Both the position numbers and the translations under genes were made by a program. The notes under the pieces are model-generated. The model was not told the DNA's origin. It was given only the letters and a program-made list of their open reading frames with translations, and did no database searches. From contig BCHX01000006.1 of assembly GCA_001599755.1 (NCBI GenBank), forward strand, positions 1,599,336 through 1,663,335: a stretch of 64,000 nucleotides of DNA, read 5' to 3'. How positions within the stretch are numbered: position 1 is the first letter of the stretch; every line of letters begins with the position of its first letter. Of the stretch, positions 43,575 to 56,385 are shown in pieces. Source of the DNA: Gliomastix tumulicola (taxonomy: Eukaryota; Ascomycota; Sordariomycetes; Hypocreales; Bionectriaceae).

Positions 43575-45189
43575 GCAAGTGACGTGACTGCTTGACGTGA
43601 TCCCAGTTGAAGAGAGGGAGAGAGACAATAACTCGGACCTCTGCAAGAATGGATCACCTCAAGCATGTCATCATGGTCACTGCCGAGCAAAGGGACTTTG
43701 TGGAGAGCTGCCCGTGGCCCCATTTAAATTCAACGAAAGAGGGGTCTTCTTCGAGCTGTTCTCCTTCACCTTGTCCCAAATACGAGGCAATGGCTGGTTT
43801 CTGGGGCAATCTCGGGATCGTACGAAAGCAGGCCGAGGTGTGATTCAAGGCTTGAGTCAAGACGAGCACCGCGAGATTGCTTTTTCCGCGAAATGACGTC
43901 CGGAGAGATAACGATACGAGGTGGCTCGAATTAAATACAATCCGTCGGCACCATCTAACGCACAGTAGCGCCCTTCCGCAGTTGGCCCGGAGCAGGGCAG
44001 CCTCCACTGGATGCGAGAACCCCCCTGTCAATCCCCCACAGAATTGGAACCTAACCCTGGTGCCCTGCCCGAGCTCTGTCGTGTTGGACAGCGGCCCATG
44101 TGCAAACATGCGTCTGGGCAAGGTTGACGCCGTAATAATAGTGGTGATTCTTTTCTCTCCATCAATGTCCAGGGAGGCCACTCTTATCTGAGGGCAGTCT
44201 CCCTCGCAAACGCCCACCGTCTAGCCGGATGTCTGGGATGGAAGATGAGTTGTACCTGCTGCAGGTGCTACTGTGCGGTTCAGCTTCAGCCTCGAAGTGT
44301 ATCGCCAGCCATGGTTGCCAATTTTGGACTAGGAATGCCGCCACAGGGGGTCGGGGAGCATTAAAAATTGCCCTATTGCCTGTGCTGATACATGGGCATG
44401 TCGTATGCATAATTATGGCACCCCGTCTCGAGGCCTTGGGTTTGGAAATGAAATGATAGATGAGGACTTGGAGAGGGAGGCGCCCCACGACGCACAGTAC
44501 ATTCCACTACAGCGGCGCTGCTGTTGTGCGGTGTGGTACTGTGCACGCGAGCGGCAAAGTCTCCAGCTAATAGCAGTCCATCTCCGGGCGGACAACGCTG
44601 GAAGGGAAAGTGGCCAGTGGTTCACCCGCTAGTGACTGCCGTTACTGGATTTAATTTGGTACCTCGTGGTGCTACCTATAACGAAGGGTCCCCCGTGCCC
44701 CTTTTCCTCCCTCCCGTCCCCCATTTCTCGCCCTTTTTTACCTACCGCCCCCCTGAAAGGCGAACCCCAGGAAGCTGGCGCCTTGCAGAAAGTTACGTAG
44801 GGTACTTCGGAGCAGTCTACGGAAACGGACCAGGATCCTCAGCGGCACCATCTTGAGCGAGCGTGCGTGCACCACATAGCGGCAAGCTCGAACCCCATCC
44901 AAATCTCTCGACACATTCTGCCTTTTTTTCCCTTGCTACTGCTGTCCAGCGAAGTCTTCTGCCGTCCTCAGCTGTTCGGCCTCGCTGAATTCTTCGTCGA
45001 ATCAACCACGAACCGACCGGGACACCGGACATCCTTAGTTACCTCCATCACCCGCTCAACGCACTCGGAGGAATTCAATCCGCCCTGTTTGTTTCATAAC
45101 ATTGTACATCCTGCTACCAACTCCGGCTTCGCTGCAGTGATTGGATCGCACTCGGCAAACATTGCACCATACGTACGAGTTTGGTCAAG
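43575..45189. other. intergenic, 1.6 kb
   Basis: Upstream DNA of the Pal1 gene and 3' flank of the dehydrogenase gene. No conserved frame, RNA gene or mobile element is recognised. Confidence 0.5.
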
Positions 45190-47232
45190 ATGTCGGCGCC
45201 TGATTCGTTTCCGAGAGGTATGTTGAGCCCGCCCTTTGCATTGTCGCACCCTTGATTATCGCCATCGTTCCCTCCCCCCCCTTCTTGGCTCTCCAGCACT
45301 GCCAGTCCTCCTTCGTCTCGCCATCCTGCCAAGCGCCGACCTCCGCGACACGAGCACCAACCATTGCCCACTGGTTATCTTTGGTCGCAGGGGAGACCAA
45401 GACCGGAGCTGCAGAGCGCGCGTCGACATTGGGTAGCGGTCTTTGTTCTGGTCCACTTTCCACTCGTCTCGCTGTTGCATAGATTGCTTGGTTTCATCTT
45501 TTTTTTTGCTATCGGCGCATCCCCGCTCAAGAATGTTGATCACTGATGGTGGTACAGACTCCCAGCAGTCCGCTGGCCTGAGCCTGAATCTCTCCTCAAA
45601 CAACCCCTTTCGCAATCGAGCTACCTCGCCAGCATCCCCGTTCGACGAAGCCCCTCCCCCCCCAAGACCTGTATCTCGCAACCCATTTCTCGACCAACCG
45701 CCTCCTGTAAGGTCACCAGACGCCATGTCGAACAACTCGGACCACAAGTCGCTCACCGCCGAGGAAATATTCGTAAGGCCCGCCCGCCTTGTCGACTGTT
45801 GATTGCACACAAGAGGGAGTAAAAAGCAAGCTGATGCTAACGACTCGACTCGTATAGAGCTCCCTGACCCTTGACGAAAGTCGACCCAGCGAAAACGGCA
45901 ATATGGCAACCCTGATCCCCCGCAGGCCAGGAGAAGAGAATGTCCCTCCTCGGGGCAGCAAGCCTCCGCGGCCCGATGACATACTTAAGAACCGACGAAT
46001 GCCTCCTCCAGGACCACCGGGTCGCGTCCCTTCCGGATCGCCATCAAGGCGGCCCCCTCCACAGCAGAGCCGGCGTCCTCGACGGAACTCGGAGTCGTCT
46101 GCCCTTGATTTCGATGCGGCACCTCTCACTGAGGAGGAGAAACGAATCATCGCTAAGCGACGAGAGCGCGAGCGACGATACCGGGAGTCTCGTGCTACTG
46201 CAAGCGGCGAGGGACGCGAAGACCGCGATAGTAAGAAAGAGGAGGGTGAGCGAAGTGAGCGTAAGGATCGCGAACGACGTGACGGAAAATCGAAGAAGCC
46301 GCTCAAGCCAAGCCGCCGCATGGACATCATCGATCAGCTCGATGCGACCAGCATCTATGGAACTGGCTGTGAGTGACCGACCTGGAACCTTGACGCTTCG
46401 CATCCGACAAGTCTGCTGACATCTACTAGTGTTCCATCACGACGGGCCTTTCGATGCTCTGAACCCCCACCGAAACCGCAATACCGCCCGTCGTGCCCCG
46501 ATGGAGGCGTTCCCCAAGGATTCTTTGAACAACTCGATTGGTGGTGCAGGTCCGGTTAGGAAGGAAGCAGATCACTCGACATTCCTAGGCCAGCATAACG
46601 ACGAAGCATTCAGGGACTACGCATACAGCAAGCAACTTGCGGGGTCTAGCAAGAGCACTGCACCGATATTTGACCCTGTCTCTCGAGGTGACGTCGTTCA
46701 TGGAGATGAGACAGAGGGTTTGGGCACGTCAACCTTCCTCGAGGGCACACCAGCTGCGAGAGCAGCCATCGCACGGCATCACAAGGAGCAGTCACAAGAA
46801 CTCGCCGACGGCGATCTGAGGCGCAAGAAGTCGCTGGCTCAACGTATTCGGCACATCAACAAGGGCCCTCGAGACTACGGTTCTGGCAGCAGAATAAACA
46901 CGCCGGATGCGGTGTATGGCAAGCAAAGATCGCCGGAATCTGGCGGAGGGGGCACCGAGTCCAACCCGTTTTTCTCTGAATTCTCAAAGGGCGAGGAGAG
47001 CATCACCGTCAGGTCCCGAGACGACACATTCGGCCAAACCAGCCCTCCGCTTGAGCATCGCCGGGGTTCAGGAGCTCCGTTGGAGCGGCGATCGACCACA
47101 GATGCGACGGGATCTGAGGAGCAGCCCAAGCCGAGTGGCATCTTGGGTCGTATGAAGAGTTTGAAGGGCCCGAGAAAGCCAAGGAATACCGAGCCAACAA
47201 GCCCGCCTGCACATCCTGGCACCGCTATCTAG
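45190..47232 (+). CDS. PAL1: Pal1 family cell morphology protein
   Basis: Four exons, join(45190..45217, 45558..45772, 45858..46368, 46430..47232), 518 residues. Pal1 localises to sites of polarised growth and endocytic patches and is needed for cylindrical cell shape in fission yeast. The diagnostic segment MDIIDQLDATSIYGTGLFHH followed by DGPFDALNPHRNRN lies at about 238-275 and is rebuilt exactly across the third intron. Upstream are NPF motifs (NNPFRNR, RNPFLDQP), known as EH-domain ligands, and a charged EEKRIIAKRRERERRYRES helix. The C-terminal half is polar with Ser/Pro patches. The first exon codes only nine residues (MSAPDSFPR); the 340-base first intron joins it to DSQQSAGLSL. A start at ATG 45532 is the alternative. 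Confidence 0.9.
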
Positions 47233-47917
47233 TGGAGGCTCACCTCGACACGCCCCGTCGCCGAGGCGGGATATGAATTAGTGGACAAGCTAGGAACTCG
47301 TGGATCGCGAGAAGATCCTGCGATGAAGTTGGCGAGCTTGCAAGAAAGCCCTTCTACGACCTGAGTATTTGGCAACCTTGGTGCGGGATGTCAAGACTTC
47401 GTCGTAGCAAGCTCTCTAAATCCTCTGCGTTCTGGGACTCAGGTAATCGAGACCCAGCATGTACTCATGACGGAAGAACAAGAAGACAGGGAAGATAGCG
47501 AGGGAGCATTGAATTACCGCGAAAAAGCCACTTGGGCAAGGTAGATGCAGGTGATGAATGACGACGGACGCTGAAAGGCGAAGCTCCGTGTCTGATACCC
47601 CTTCCAAACCTACTGCTTTGCTGCGTCGGACTATCCTATTGGTCAGGTTTTTGTTTCCTTTTTATTACTATGAATATAATTAGAAATCAGCCTTATCACT
47701 GGGTGGCGTCAGGTGCCTCTTGCTTTTCTCTTAGTCATGATCTGCTCCGTACATCTCCGTAGCCTCGTTCTAACGCGCACAATGTGACGCCGTGAACCAC
47801 AATACAAACACTTTTCACCACCGACCTACCACACAGCTCCATCCCCTCTTTTAGTCCCGGGATGACTCGCTTCAGCATCTAGGCCACGAACCTCGTCTTA
47901 AGCACCAAGCACTAGCT
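47233..47917. other. intergenic
   Basis: 3' flank of the Pal1 gene and upstream DNA of the next gene. No coding sequence is recognised. Confidence 0.55.
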
Positions 47918-49262
47918 ATGGCCTCACCTTCCTCCCCGTCATCACCCACGCCCGTCCCCGCGACCGTCATCGCCGAACTCGAGGCCCGGCGCCGCGATGC
48001 GAATCTGCGTCTGGGTCTGTGCGGGAGCGGCTGCTCCGAGGTGGACGAGTATGTGCTGCTGGGTGGCTTCGAGCGCGGCTGCGTCGTGGGTGTGAGCTGC
48101 GAGGATGAAGGGTTCGGCGTCACGGTGTGTTTCCCTCTTTTTTTTCTTTTTTGCCCTCCACTCCTCAGGGTCTGGCTGACTTGTGTGTGTGTGTGTGTGA
48201 CGACAAAAGCTGGCGGTTCAGGTCCTTGCGCGTGGGCTCTGCGGAGGCGGGATCAGAACTGCGCATGTGATCACGCCGCGGCCGCGGAACGAGATCCTCG
48301 CCGCCGTGCGGGATGGCGTCGTGTCGCAGATGAGGGCTGACGGCGGTGAGGAGGACGGCGATGCGAGGGGCAAGGTACGAGGCCATCTGGAGCGCGTCAT
48401 GCTGTCGTGTGTGTTTGACATGGAGGGACTGTGGGAGGTTGTCTCTGGCTTGGATGCACCGCCGTCTCCGTCAGAGAAGGAGATCAAGGACAGCCAGGAC
48501 GAGGAGGACGAGGAGGACGAGGAGGATAGTGGTGATGGTGGCACGTCGAAGCCAGGACCGGACATCATCGTCATCACGCACTTCGGCCTCCTCATGACCG
48601 CGCTCTTCACGCACCGCTCCCACGCCAGCGCACACGAGACGGCGCGCCTGCTCGCCTCGCACCTCCGGCACCTCGCCCGCTCCTTGCCCTCCGCGCCGCT
48701 CATCCTCCTGCTCAACTCGACTGCGTCGGCGGACACCGCCACGGCCAGGAAGGACATCACTACCACCAAGCCGCTCGACCCGACGCTGTGTTCCGTCTTC
48801 AACCCGCCGCCTTTACCTGGATACGGGCCCGCGTACCACCACCACCACCAACACCACCCCATGGGGCAGGACCTGTCGCGGAGGAACAAGCCGACGTTTG
48901 GGCTGATCTTCTCGGGGTTTCTTGATCTGCATCTGCTCTGCACGAGGGTACCCCGGACGGACGCGGACGCGGATGCGGGAGAAGGCGGCGGCGGCGGGGA
49001 GAACGTCGTCGTCGTCGTCGAGCACGCGACTGTCGTGGAGGTGCTCCTGGACGAGATGGGCGCCTGGCCGAGGAGCAAGGCGCCTGGCGAGACGGATCAC
49101 ACGCGCATAGGGCAGAAGAGGAGGTTCAGAGAGCAGCGCTGGGGCGCGGTGACCCTCAGGGACGGGCGGGTCGTCAACGCCTTCGAGAAGGATGCCACCA
49201 CCAAGGTGAACAGGACGAGTGAAGTCAGAGTAGCTGGTGGCTTCGGAGGGCCGAGAGTATGA
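47918..49262 (+). CDS. conserved fungal protein, possible RecA/Rad51-like fold with degenerate P-loop
   Basis: Two exons, join(47918..48124, 48210..49262), 419 residues; the intron carries a (TG)9 tract. At the exon junction the protein reads GCVVGVSCEDEGFGVTLAVQ, then VLARGL, which has the spacing of a RecA-type Walker A strand-loop-helix but lacks the GKT core. A following hydrophobic strand PDIIVITHFGLLMTALF and later PLILLLNSTAS and KPTFGLIFSGFLDLHLL would be further strands of such a fold, and an acidic tract (DEEDEEDEED) and a His-rich loop separate them. I suspect a recombinase-paralogue-like protein, but that rests on pattern only. The C-terminus (QRWGAVTLRDGRVVNAF) is unremarkable. 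Gene structure is good; function is uncertain. Confidence 0.78.
48182..48199. repeat. (TG)9 microsatellite in an intron
   Basis: A TG dinucleotide tract lies ten bases before the 3' splice site of the preceding gene model's intron. Confidence 0.9.
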
Positions 49263-49918
49263 CTGGAAGACGACCACACACACACACGCACGCACAAATG
49301 ATACACAAATGCTTAGGTCGGTCTACGAAAGACAAGCACCCATTCCCATTTGGAACCATGAACGAGTCTGAAACCTCTTCCAATTATGTATGCTCTTGTT
49401 GATATCGATATCAAAATGACGAGAAACGATAATATCATCCCTACTCCTCCCCCCCTTTACCAGAGAATCCGCAGACGCAAGGCCAAGAACGATCAAAAAC
49501 CAAAAAAGAAACAAAGTACACAGCTAGACAGGAGGGAAACAAGACGAAAAGAAAAAAAAGTCTTTAGATGGCTTGCACCCCCTTTCTCACATCCCTCGCA
49601 TTACTGAAGTCGCCAAAAAATGTAGAAAAAGAAAAACAGCTTTCCTTCCTCTTCGCCGGTTTCCCTTTGCATCTCTCAACATGAATAATCCCTTTGACTG
49701 CGTGCGCGCTTGCTTGCTTGCTCAGTTTCAGACAGGGCGGACGCCTCGCTCGCAGTGTATCACGCTTTCTCCTTCGATATCAGCAGACAAAGACCAGAAC
49801 CCCCTCTTCCTCGTCGACGTTGGAGTTTGGGGGGAGTTTAAACATGAATTATACAAGATCTGTAGTGCGCTCTGTGACGGGAACATCGCTCCTTGTTTCG
49901 ATTGGCCGCTAGACTTGA
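49263..49918. other. intergenic between convergent genes
   Basis: 3' regions of the RecA-like gene (+) and the Rho GEF gene (-). A-rich stretches occur near 49490-49640. No gene is seen. Confidence 0.55.
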
Positions 49919-52900
49919 CTAGGCGGCAGGGAGGGTGAGAGCATCAGACTTCCGGTTGCTCTTCCAGAAATCAATGGCTTCAACGACATCCTCGCCCCGC
50001 TCATCCTCCCAAGCGAACAAGATCTAAAAAAAAACATGTTAGCATGTACTCGTACTGAGAACAGTGTCAAGCTGGGCCGTTGCTTGTCTTACCTCGTGGG
50101 TGCTGCAGTGAAGCATGCGGATGTTCTTGTGAGGCACAATATGCACCGCGCCATTCTCGATGTTCCGTAGCTCGATGAAGTTGGACTCAAAGGCGAGGAT
50201 CCATGGATAGCTGAGGGCAAAGTTGCTCGGGTTACCCTCCCAGTCAAGCCGCCACTCCGGTCGGGCCCGCCAGCCGTTGCGGTTGACAAAGAAGGAGAAC
50301 TCGGAGTAGTTGAGCAGGAACTCGCCGTTGAGCCGTTCGATGTGGATGGGTCTGACGCCTTCCCTGCGAGCGACGAAGTCGAGCGAAGTATCGGCCTGGT
50401 CGAGCAGGGACTGCGTCTCGAGAGTCTCTAATGAAACGACCTCGAATCCTCTAGCGGCAGCCACGCAGAGCTTCGACTTGAGGAAATGAACCGAGGTCGC
50501 TTCGGTTGGCACATAGAACTCCTTGAACGGCTTCAGCTCATCCTGACCGCCTGCCATGAATTTCCCGAGACCCTTCTGCTTCTTCCCCTTGGTCATGGCA
50601 TCGTTGGGCTCGAAGACCTTGATCGTCGAGGTCAGCGCCGATGCCTTGACGCAGCACACGAGATGGCGTCCAAGGCAGATGCCCGTCTTGAAGAAACTGC
50701 AGTGGTTTTGGATCTTCTTCGGCCGTTTGCTCAGAGCCGGCTCGTCGGGGTTGAGAGCCGAGGCGGGATAGGAGAGCAGAGTCTTGTTAGAGAGGACCAA
50801 GAGTAGCTGGTATTCCTCCAAAACATCGATCTGGGTGACAGCTGACGTCTCTAGCACACGTCTTGGTATCTGGTCCTTGTTCTTGCGATCCGCCACATAG
50901 ATACCATTGTCCGTACCGAACAAGAGCTTGCGTCCTCCGTCTATGCCGTGTTAGTACGATTATGAATAAATCAGCTGGGAGACAAAAGTAAAGGCGGAAA
51001 CCTACCAAACGGACTGACACAGTTGATATGGTTAGTACCGACGAAGAAGTTGCTAGAGATGATGGTCGTGTTGAAGAAGTCGGCGCGTGCTCGGAGCCGC
51101 TGCTGCGCGTTGTCGATGAACTCGAGCCACTTTTTACGTGCCGCTTGGTTGGAGGCATAGACCGTCAGCTCGTAGCCTGCTTTACCCAAATGATGGAACG
51201 TGATAGGCCAGACGCTTGTCCGTCCCGCGTCCTGGTTCGCAGTACGAATACTAGGTATCAGACTCGACGAAGAGCGCCGTACCCCAGCTTGCGGGATGAC
51301 CTCCTCCATCTCGCGAATGGAAAGCAACTCCAGGGGGATCGGCCGCCTATATGCCTTGTACTCCTCGTTGTTGCCATTCTGCTTGATACGAACGAGGAGA
51401 ACAGCATGGTCGAAGAGGAAGGCTGTGATTTCCGCCACATCCGTGGGCGACTTCTTGAACTGGCTCTTGAACACCAGCTCTCGGCCCTCCTCCGTCAGTC
51501 TCAGATCAACCCTCTCATTGGGCTTGAAACGCAGTTGCTCATGCAACCTGCGCAGGTTGAATCGGTTCTCCGCCTTGCCGGATTCGGCGTTGACTTTACC
51601 GAGAATATCCCTGATCATGGTTAAGACCTTGGGGATGTCCTCCTTGTCCGGATTTCCGTCTTCGGTGTACTTGAGCACATTCTCAAGCAGCAGCGGGTAT
51701 CGAGCTAAACGCGTCGTCGGCTTGGTGAGGTATCCGTTCAACTCTAGCTTCCGTGATTCCTTCCGTCGCTCAATCTCATCGACAAACTTGGCAAAGTGCG
51801 GGTTGCCTGCGCGCTCGTTCTCAAAAGCATGCTTTCCTTCTAATTGCTTCGAACCATAGTAGATGAATGGTTCAAACTGGGGCACGAAATCAAGGAACTT
51901 GTCGCCAATATTATGCACGATGGGTTCCTTTTGCTGACGACTCGTCAGGCCGGCGGCAAAGCGAGAGCTGACGGTGTGTATGCTGGGGTGGTCGATGATG
52001 TTGCTGAAGATGCCCTTTACAACCTTCTCGCGGCGCTGCGGCGGGATGGGAGACTGTTTTGAACGGAGTGGCAGGATCCAGAAGTCGCGAAGATATTCCA
52101 GATCTTTGACGAAGTCTCGCTCAGTGTAGCAGATTTCAGAGATGACCTCCTGCCTCTTCTTCTCTCTCTCGCTGACCTTCTCGGCAACTTCTTTAGGCAC
52201 CGAGTTGATCCAGAGCTTCTGCTCGTCAGTCTGATCAACCTCGTCATCTGGAACGTGGGTCGAATCGGGCTTGCGTAGGCCAGGGTTGATTTTCAAGTTC
52301 AGTCGAGAGACTTGCTCTAGTCGTCGGGGGCAAGCGATCGAATAGCAAAGCTGGTCTCTCGTGCAGGTTGGCGAGTAACACTCGGACAACAGGACGAAAA
52401 CACCATTAACGACAGGCTTTTCCTCCGGCTGCTCTTCCATCACGTTTTCCCTAAACTGGTACATCTCCGACTGAGAGTCACGCAGGCGATGCTCGTACGT
52501 TACGTCGTGGAAGAACTTTTGTGCGTCCAGGGCTCGGCCAAGAAGCAGCGCCAGGTTTCGGTCCGTCGTTCTGATGATATAAGAGAGCACATCCACCGCC
52601 TCGGTACCACTGAAGGCGTTCTTGTATGTCAGTTCGTTCTTCGTCCGGTCGCCAGTAATGATCTTGCGACGGAAGCACTCAGCGACCTTCGATAGCATAG
52701 CAGGGTAGACAAGAGGAGCGCGGATCTTGCTGGAGGTTGTCGGTCGTTCGCTCTCGATAGATTTGCTTCGTGACATCCGCGTGGCGACGATGGTTGCAGC
52801 GTCCGACTCAGAGGGGGTTATCGTTGGCGCCATAGTAGAGGCCATCGACATTGTCCTCCCCTGGTCCCCGCCACCCGTTGAGGATGCCATACTCGTTGTC

Positions 52901-53787
52901 CGCGTCTGAGTACCCGGGCCAGCAGGATAGCTTCCGTTCGGAGTGTTGAAGCCGTTCGCGGCCGGCAGCTCAGCCGGTGCTCTTCGATTAGGGATAACTC
53001 GGCCGCTCATTGTCTGGTGGGCGTCTCGGTCTTGGGCCTGATACGAACCAGTCATGGACATGGACCGATCTTCGTGACGCTCAGGCACAATCCTCCCCTG
53101 GGCAGTTGTTCTGGCCTGGCTAGAGTGACTGTAGGGAGCATGTCTGAAAGCGCTCGCCGCCGGTTGCTGGTAGGAGCTAGGGGGAGGGTTGTACATTTGC
53201 GGTCGGGGTTGCGATGCCATCGAGTGCGATCGATACGGGTCGCTGTTGAGAGCCGGCCCCTGGTTCGGCGGATACCCTCGTTGCTGCTGAGCATACCTCG
53301 CTCCAGCGGCGCCCGGTGGCGGACCGCGATGATCTATGCGGGGAGGTGGTGCTTGGTTCGGGTATGGGCGTCGCTGCTGCTGTTGCTGCTGTTGCTGCGA
53401 GAACTGCGGGTGCTGCTGAGGATGCTGCCCCCCAGACGGCACTCGTTGCCCCGGGTAGTAGCCATTCGAAGGCCCGCTAGAGTCCATTGTTCGAGTTCGC
53501 TGGGACGAGTACTCCGAGTCGCCGTAGTGTCCCTGGTATTGCCTCGGGGGCGGTTGCCGTTGCATCTGGCTGTGCTGAGAGGACATGGTAGATGTCCTGC
53601 CTTGATCGTGCATGGGCGGCGGTATCGAGCTCGAGGTCATCGTCTGAGACCTGCCCGGTGGGGGGGCAGCGCCGAAGATGTTGGCAAATGCGGCATCCCG
53701 TTGTTGATTTCCGCCGCCGCCCCCATCAGGATACCCTCCTCGCTGGCGCTGGGGAGGTGCCCGGGGGTCGTAGTGGTAGTCGGCCAT
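49919..53787 (-). CDS. ROM2: Rho1 guanine nucleotide exchange factor (Rom2/Rgf type)
   Basis: Three exons, complement(49919..50023, 50093..50940, 51006..53787), 1244 residues. It activates Rho1 at growth sites and so drives glucan synthesis and cell wall integrity signalling. Residues 1 to about 350 are a low-complexity Gln/Pro/Arg-rich region with a polyglutamine stretch. Then come a DEP domain (about 360-447; AFSGTEAVDVLSYIIRTTDR), the DH catalytic domain (about 540-750; EICYTERDFVKDLEYLRDFW ... TRLARYPLLLENVLKYT), a PH domain (about 755-915; TFHHLGKAGYELTVYASN) and a CNH domain (about 925-1220; KLLFGTDNGIYVADR ... HIVPHKNIRMLHCSTHE). The last exon adds ILFAWEDERGEDVVEAIDFW and closes the protein. 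The order DEP-DH-PH-CNH is characteristic of this family. Confidence 0.95.
53373..53398. repeat. CAG/CAA repeat encoding polyglutamine
   Basis: The tract encodes a run of glutamines in the disordered N-terminus of the Rho GEF. Confidence 0.85.
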
Positions 53788-55553
53788 TCTCGAGGGCTAG
53801 GGGCTGCGTCAAACCAGTGGTCAGGAGGAGGTTTCATCAACTCGGAAATTCGGTGAGGGGAGATTTTGAAGGTTCGGCGATCTCGAGACTTACTGCAGCC
53901 AAGGCTAGAGGCCGCTCTCCGTCGGTGCCAGAAATGCTCAAAGGGCCTTCAGCAAGACGATCCGCCGGCGTCGACGAAGGCGCCGCCAAGAATCGACTCG
54001 CTTGAGGCAGCCGATAAGTTCTGGCTACTTGGCGTGATATGTCCCAACGTCGCCAGCCACCCGGCCGATTCAACCGTTGCTGCTCAACCAGTTCGATGGC
54101 GGACGTGGCGCAGCGCTAACAATCCTCGATTGCCCGTTTCCTCGAAGGAAACGTGTGTCGGGTTGCTGCCTCGTGGAAAATAAAATCGGTATGCCTCGAG
54201 GCGAATGGTAGTACCCAACCGCGGGCCGATCGGAAGGGGGGGGTGCTCAGATTGCGCAGCTGAGGGTGGTGGGAGTGAAGCCGTGCCGGAGACTGACTGG
54301 TAGCTACGATGCAGACATATGGATGCAACAGCTGATGATAGGACCGTGACTGGCCGTCTGTCATGCAAAGGCTGGGCGCTGTCACGGGGAAGAGTCGTGT
54401 AGGGTTTCGGGTGGGAGACCAAGTTGTTCTTGAAGGGGGGACCAGGAGCAAGAAATCGGTACCTTAACCTGTTAGGTCATTGGTCCCTACTGTAACGGGT
54501 TGCGGGCCTGGGCTCACTCGAGACAGCGCACTTTGGGGCAAGTGCGACCACAGGAATCAACTGGATAGGGGAGGCAGGGCCCAATTCTCAGCGCATCTGC
54601 TTGCATTGCCAGCGGTGTTTGAACCCCCGGGCGGTACTAGACTCCACTGTAACCGAGAGCGAAGTCGAGCGTCGGGTACCTGTTCAAGGAACTGTTGGCG
54701 CCATTAACGGGTCCGTCTCGGCCATTTTTCACTGCGGTCGGGTGGCTTTGTCCGTCGGCGTTCGAGGCGCAACAAGTCGGCTTTCACTATCTAACAAATG
54801 ACGTTGGCCATGCTGAACTATCATACGATCATTGCGGCGCTACCCATTGTTCCATTTGCTTGCTCTCCCGGAGCAAATATCCTCGTTTCTCTCGCCCCGT
54901 GTTGCCAGAGCCGTTCCAACATCCAGGAGGCCGTTGTGGAGAGCTTCCCCAGCTACAAGCCACTGGGTGATAAACATCTGCTGGTGGATACAGCAATGCC
55001 TGGGCACTGACATCTTGTCTGGAAGCAAGCAAAACAGCAGATGTTGCACATAGAATGCTCACAAATTCCACAACCCGGAATGGTATGCCGTTCAGCTCCT
55101 GTCCGATATTTGATTTCCGTTTGGCAGCCTAACCCTTACCGCAAATGATAGGGGTTCGAGTTGCACAGCTGCACAGCTGCACAGCTTCCCCCCTGCTCTC
55201 CTAGATTCTGTACCCGATCGCCAGCTCTTCAAGATGATATGACTCGCTGAATAATGATGCTCAAAGCCCTGTCCATGTGTTGAAGCGGTTCCAGTCAAAG
55301 TACCGTCCTTCGTACTCGGCATTAGCACGCCACCAATCAAGTCGGCTCTTGGTCCCAAAAGTCACATGATTTGCGGGTCCAGCAGCTGCGCGATGATTGG
55401 CCCCTCTGGCTCCTGCTTCCGCCAGCTCCAACACCTTGCCTGGACAGACATCATCAAATCTCAAGCTATCGTCAACGTCAGCCTGTCCTCCCAGCGACTC
55501 CTACAGCAACCTTTACATCACACCCAGCCCTATCAGCCTTCTCGACGGTCAAC
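53788..55553. other. intergenic, 1.8 kb, divergent promoters
   Basis: Upstream DNA of the Rho GEF (-) and VMA11 (+). It contains an 8-base unit (gcacagct) repeated three times at 55163-55186. No gene is recognised. Confidence 0.5.
55163..55186. repeat. three tandem copies of an 8-base unit
   Basis: gcacagct occurs three times head to tail in the VMA11 upstream region. The unit contains CAGCTG palindromes at its junctions. Confidence 0.9.
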
Positions 55554-56385
55554 ATGGCTGAGTCGGAGCTCACGCCCAAGTTCGCGCCCTTTATTGGGAT
55601 GGTATGTCGCCGCCGGATCGGATCTACGTCAGCTGTCCCCCAGGGGTAAACGCATGCTAACTCGCCCTCCGTCGACAGGCCGGCATCGCCGCTGCCATGA
55701 TTTTTGGATGTACGAGCCCTCTCGCATCCCCATTCTCGATCGAATGCGAACATTGTGTCTAGAACGGAAGCTGATGGTATTATACAGGCATGGGCGCAGC
55801 CTATGGCACGGCTAAGTCGGGAATCGGCATTGGCGGCGTTGGTACCTTCAGGCCGGACCTCATTATGAAGGTATGCGCACTCGTGATGCTTGCCTCTCTG
55901 CACGGCCATTTCAGCCGAGCTGACGTTTGTTTTCCGATAGTGCCTCATCCCCGTCGTCATGTCCGGCATTATCGCAGTCTATTCGCTCGTCGTATCAGTC
56001 TTGATCGCGGAAGACCTAGCGCCCCCGTCGACCCAGAGCTACGCCCTCTTCACGTTCGTGCTACCCCTCCTTCGTTATCCTGCGCGCTGTCTAATATGTT
56101 TGCGAGCAGGGCTTTCATGCATCTCGCGTGCGGTATCTCTGTCGGCATGACCGGTCTCGCCGCTGGTTACTGCATAGGCAATGTTGGTGACAAGGGCGTC
56201 CGTGCCTACCTTGAGCAGTCGCGCGTCTTCGTCGGCATGGTTCTTATCCTTATTTTCGGCGAAGTTCTTGGTCTCTACGGGTATGTCTCTCTTGTCTTGG
56301 TGTCCGCATATACCGTGGGTTGCCTCTGCTGACCGTCACCAGCCTCATTGTTGCCCTCATTCTCAACACCAGGACCCAGGGCTAA
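55554..56385 (+). CDS. VMA11: V-type ATPase proteolipid subunit c'
   Basis: Six exons, join(55554..55601, 55679..55709, 55788..55870, 55941..56053, 56110..56280, 56343..56385), 162 residues. The protein is part of the membrane rotor ring that carries protons across the vacuolar membrane. It has four membrane helices: FAPFIGMAGIAAAMIFG; CLIPVVMSGIIAVYSLVVSV; FMHLACGISVGMTGLAAGY; and VFVGMVLILIFGEVLGLYG, the last with the essential proton-carrying glutamate (about E143). The start MAESELTPKFAPF and tail LIVALILNTRTQG match fungal c' rather than c. The gene is cut by five short introns; the fourth uses an atypical donor, GTTCGT, the only frame-keeping choice I could find. Assignment is firm. Confidence 0.95.
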
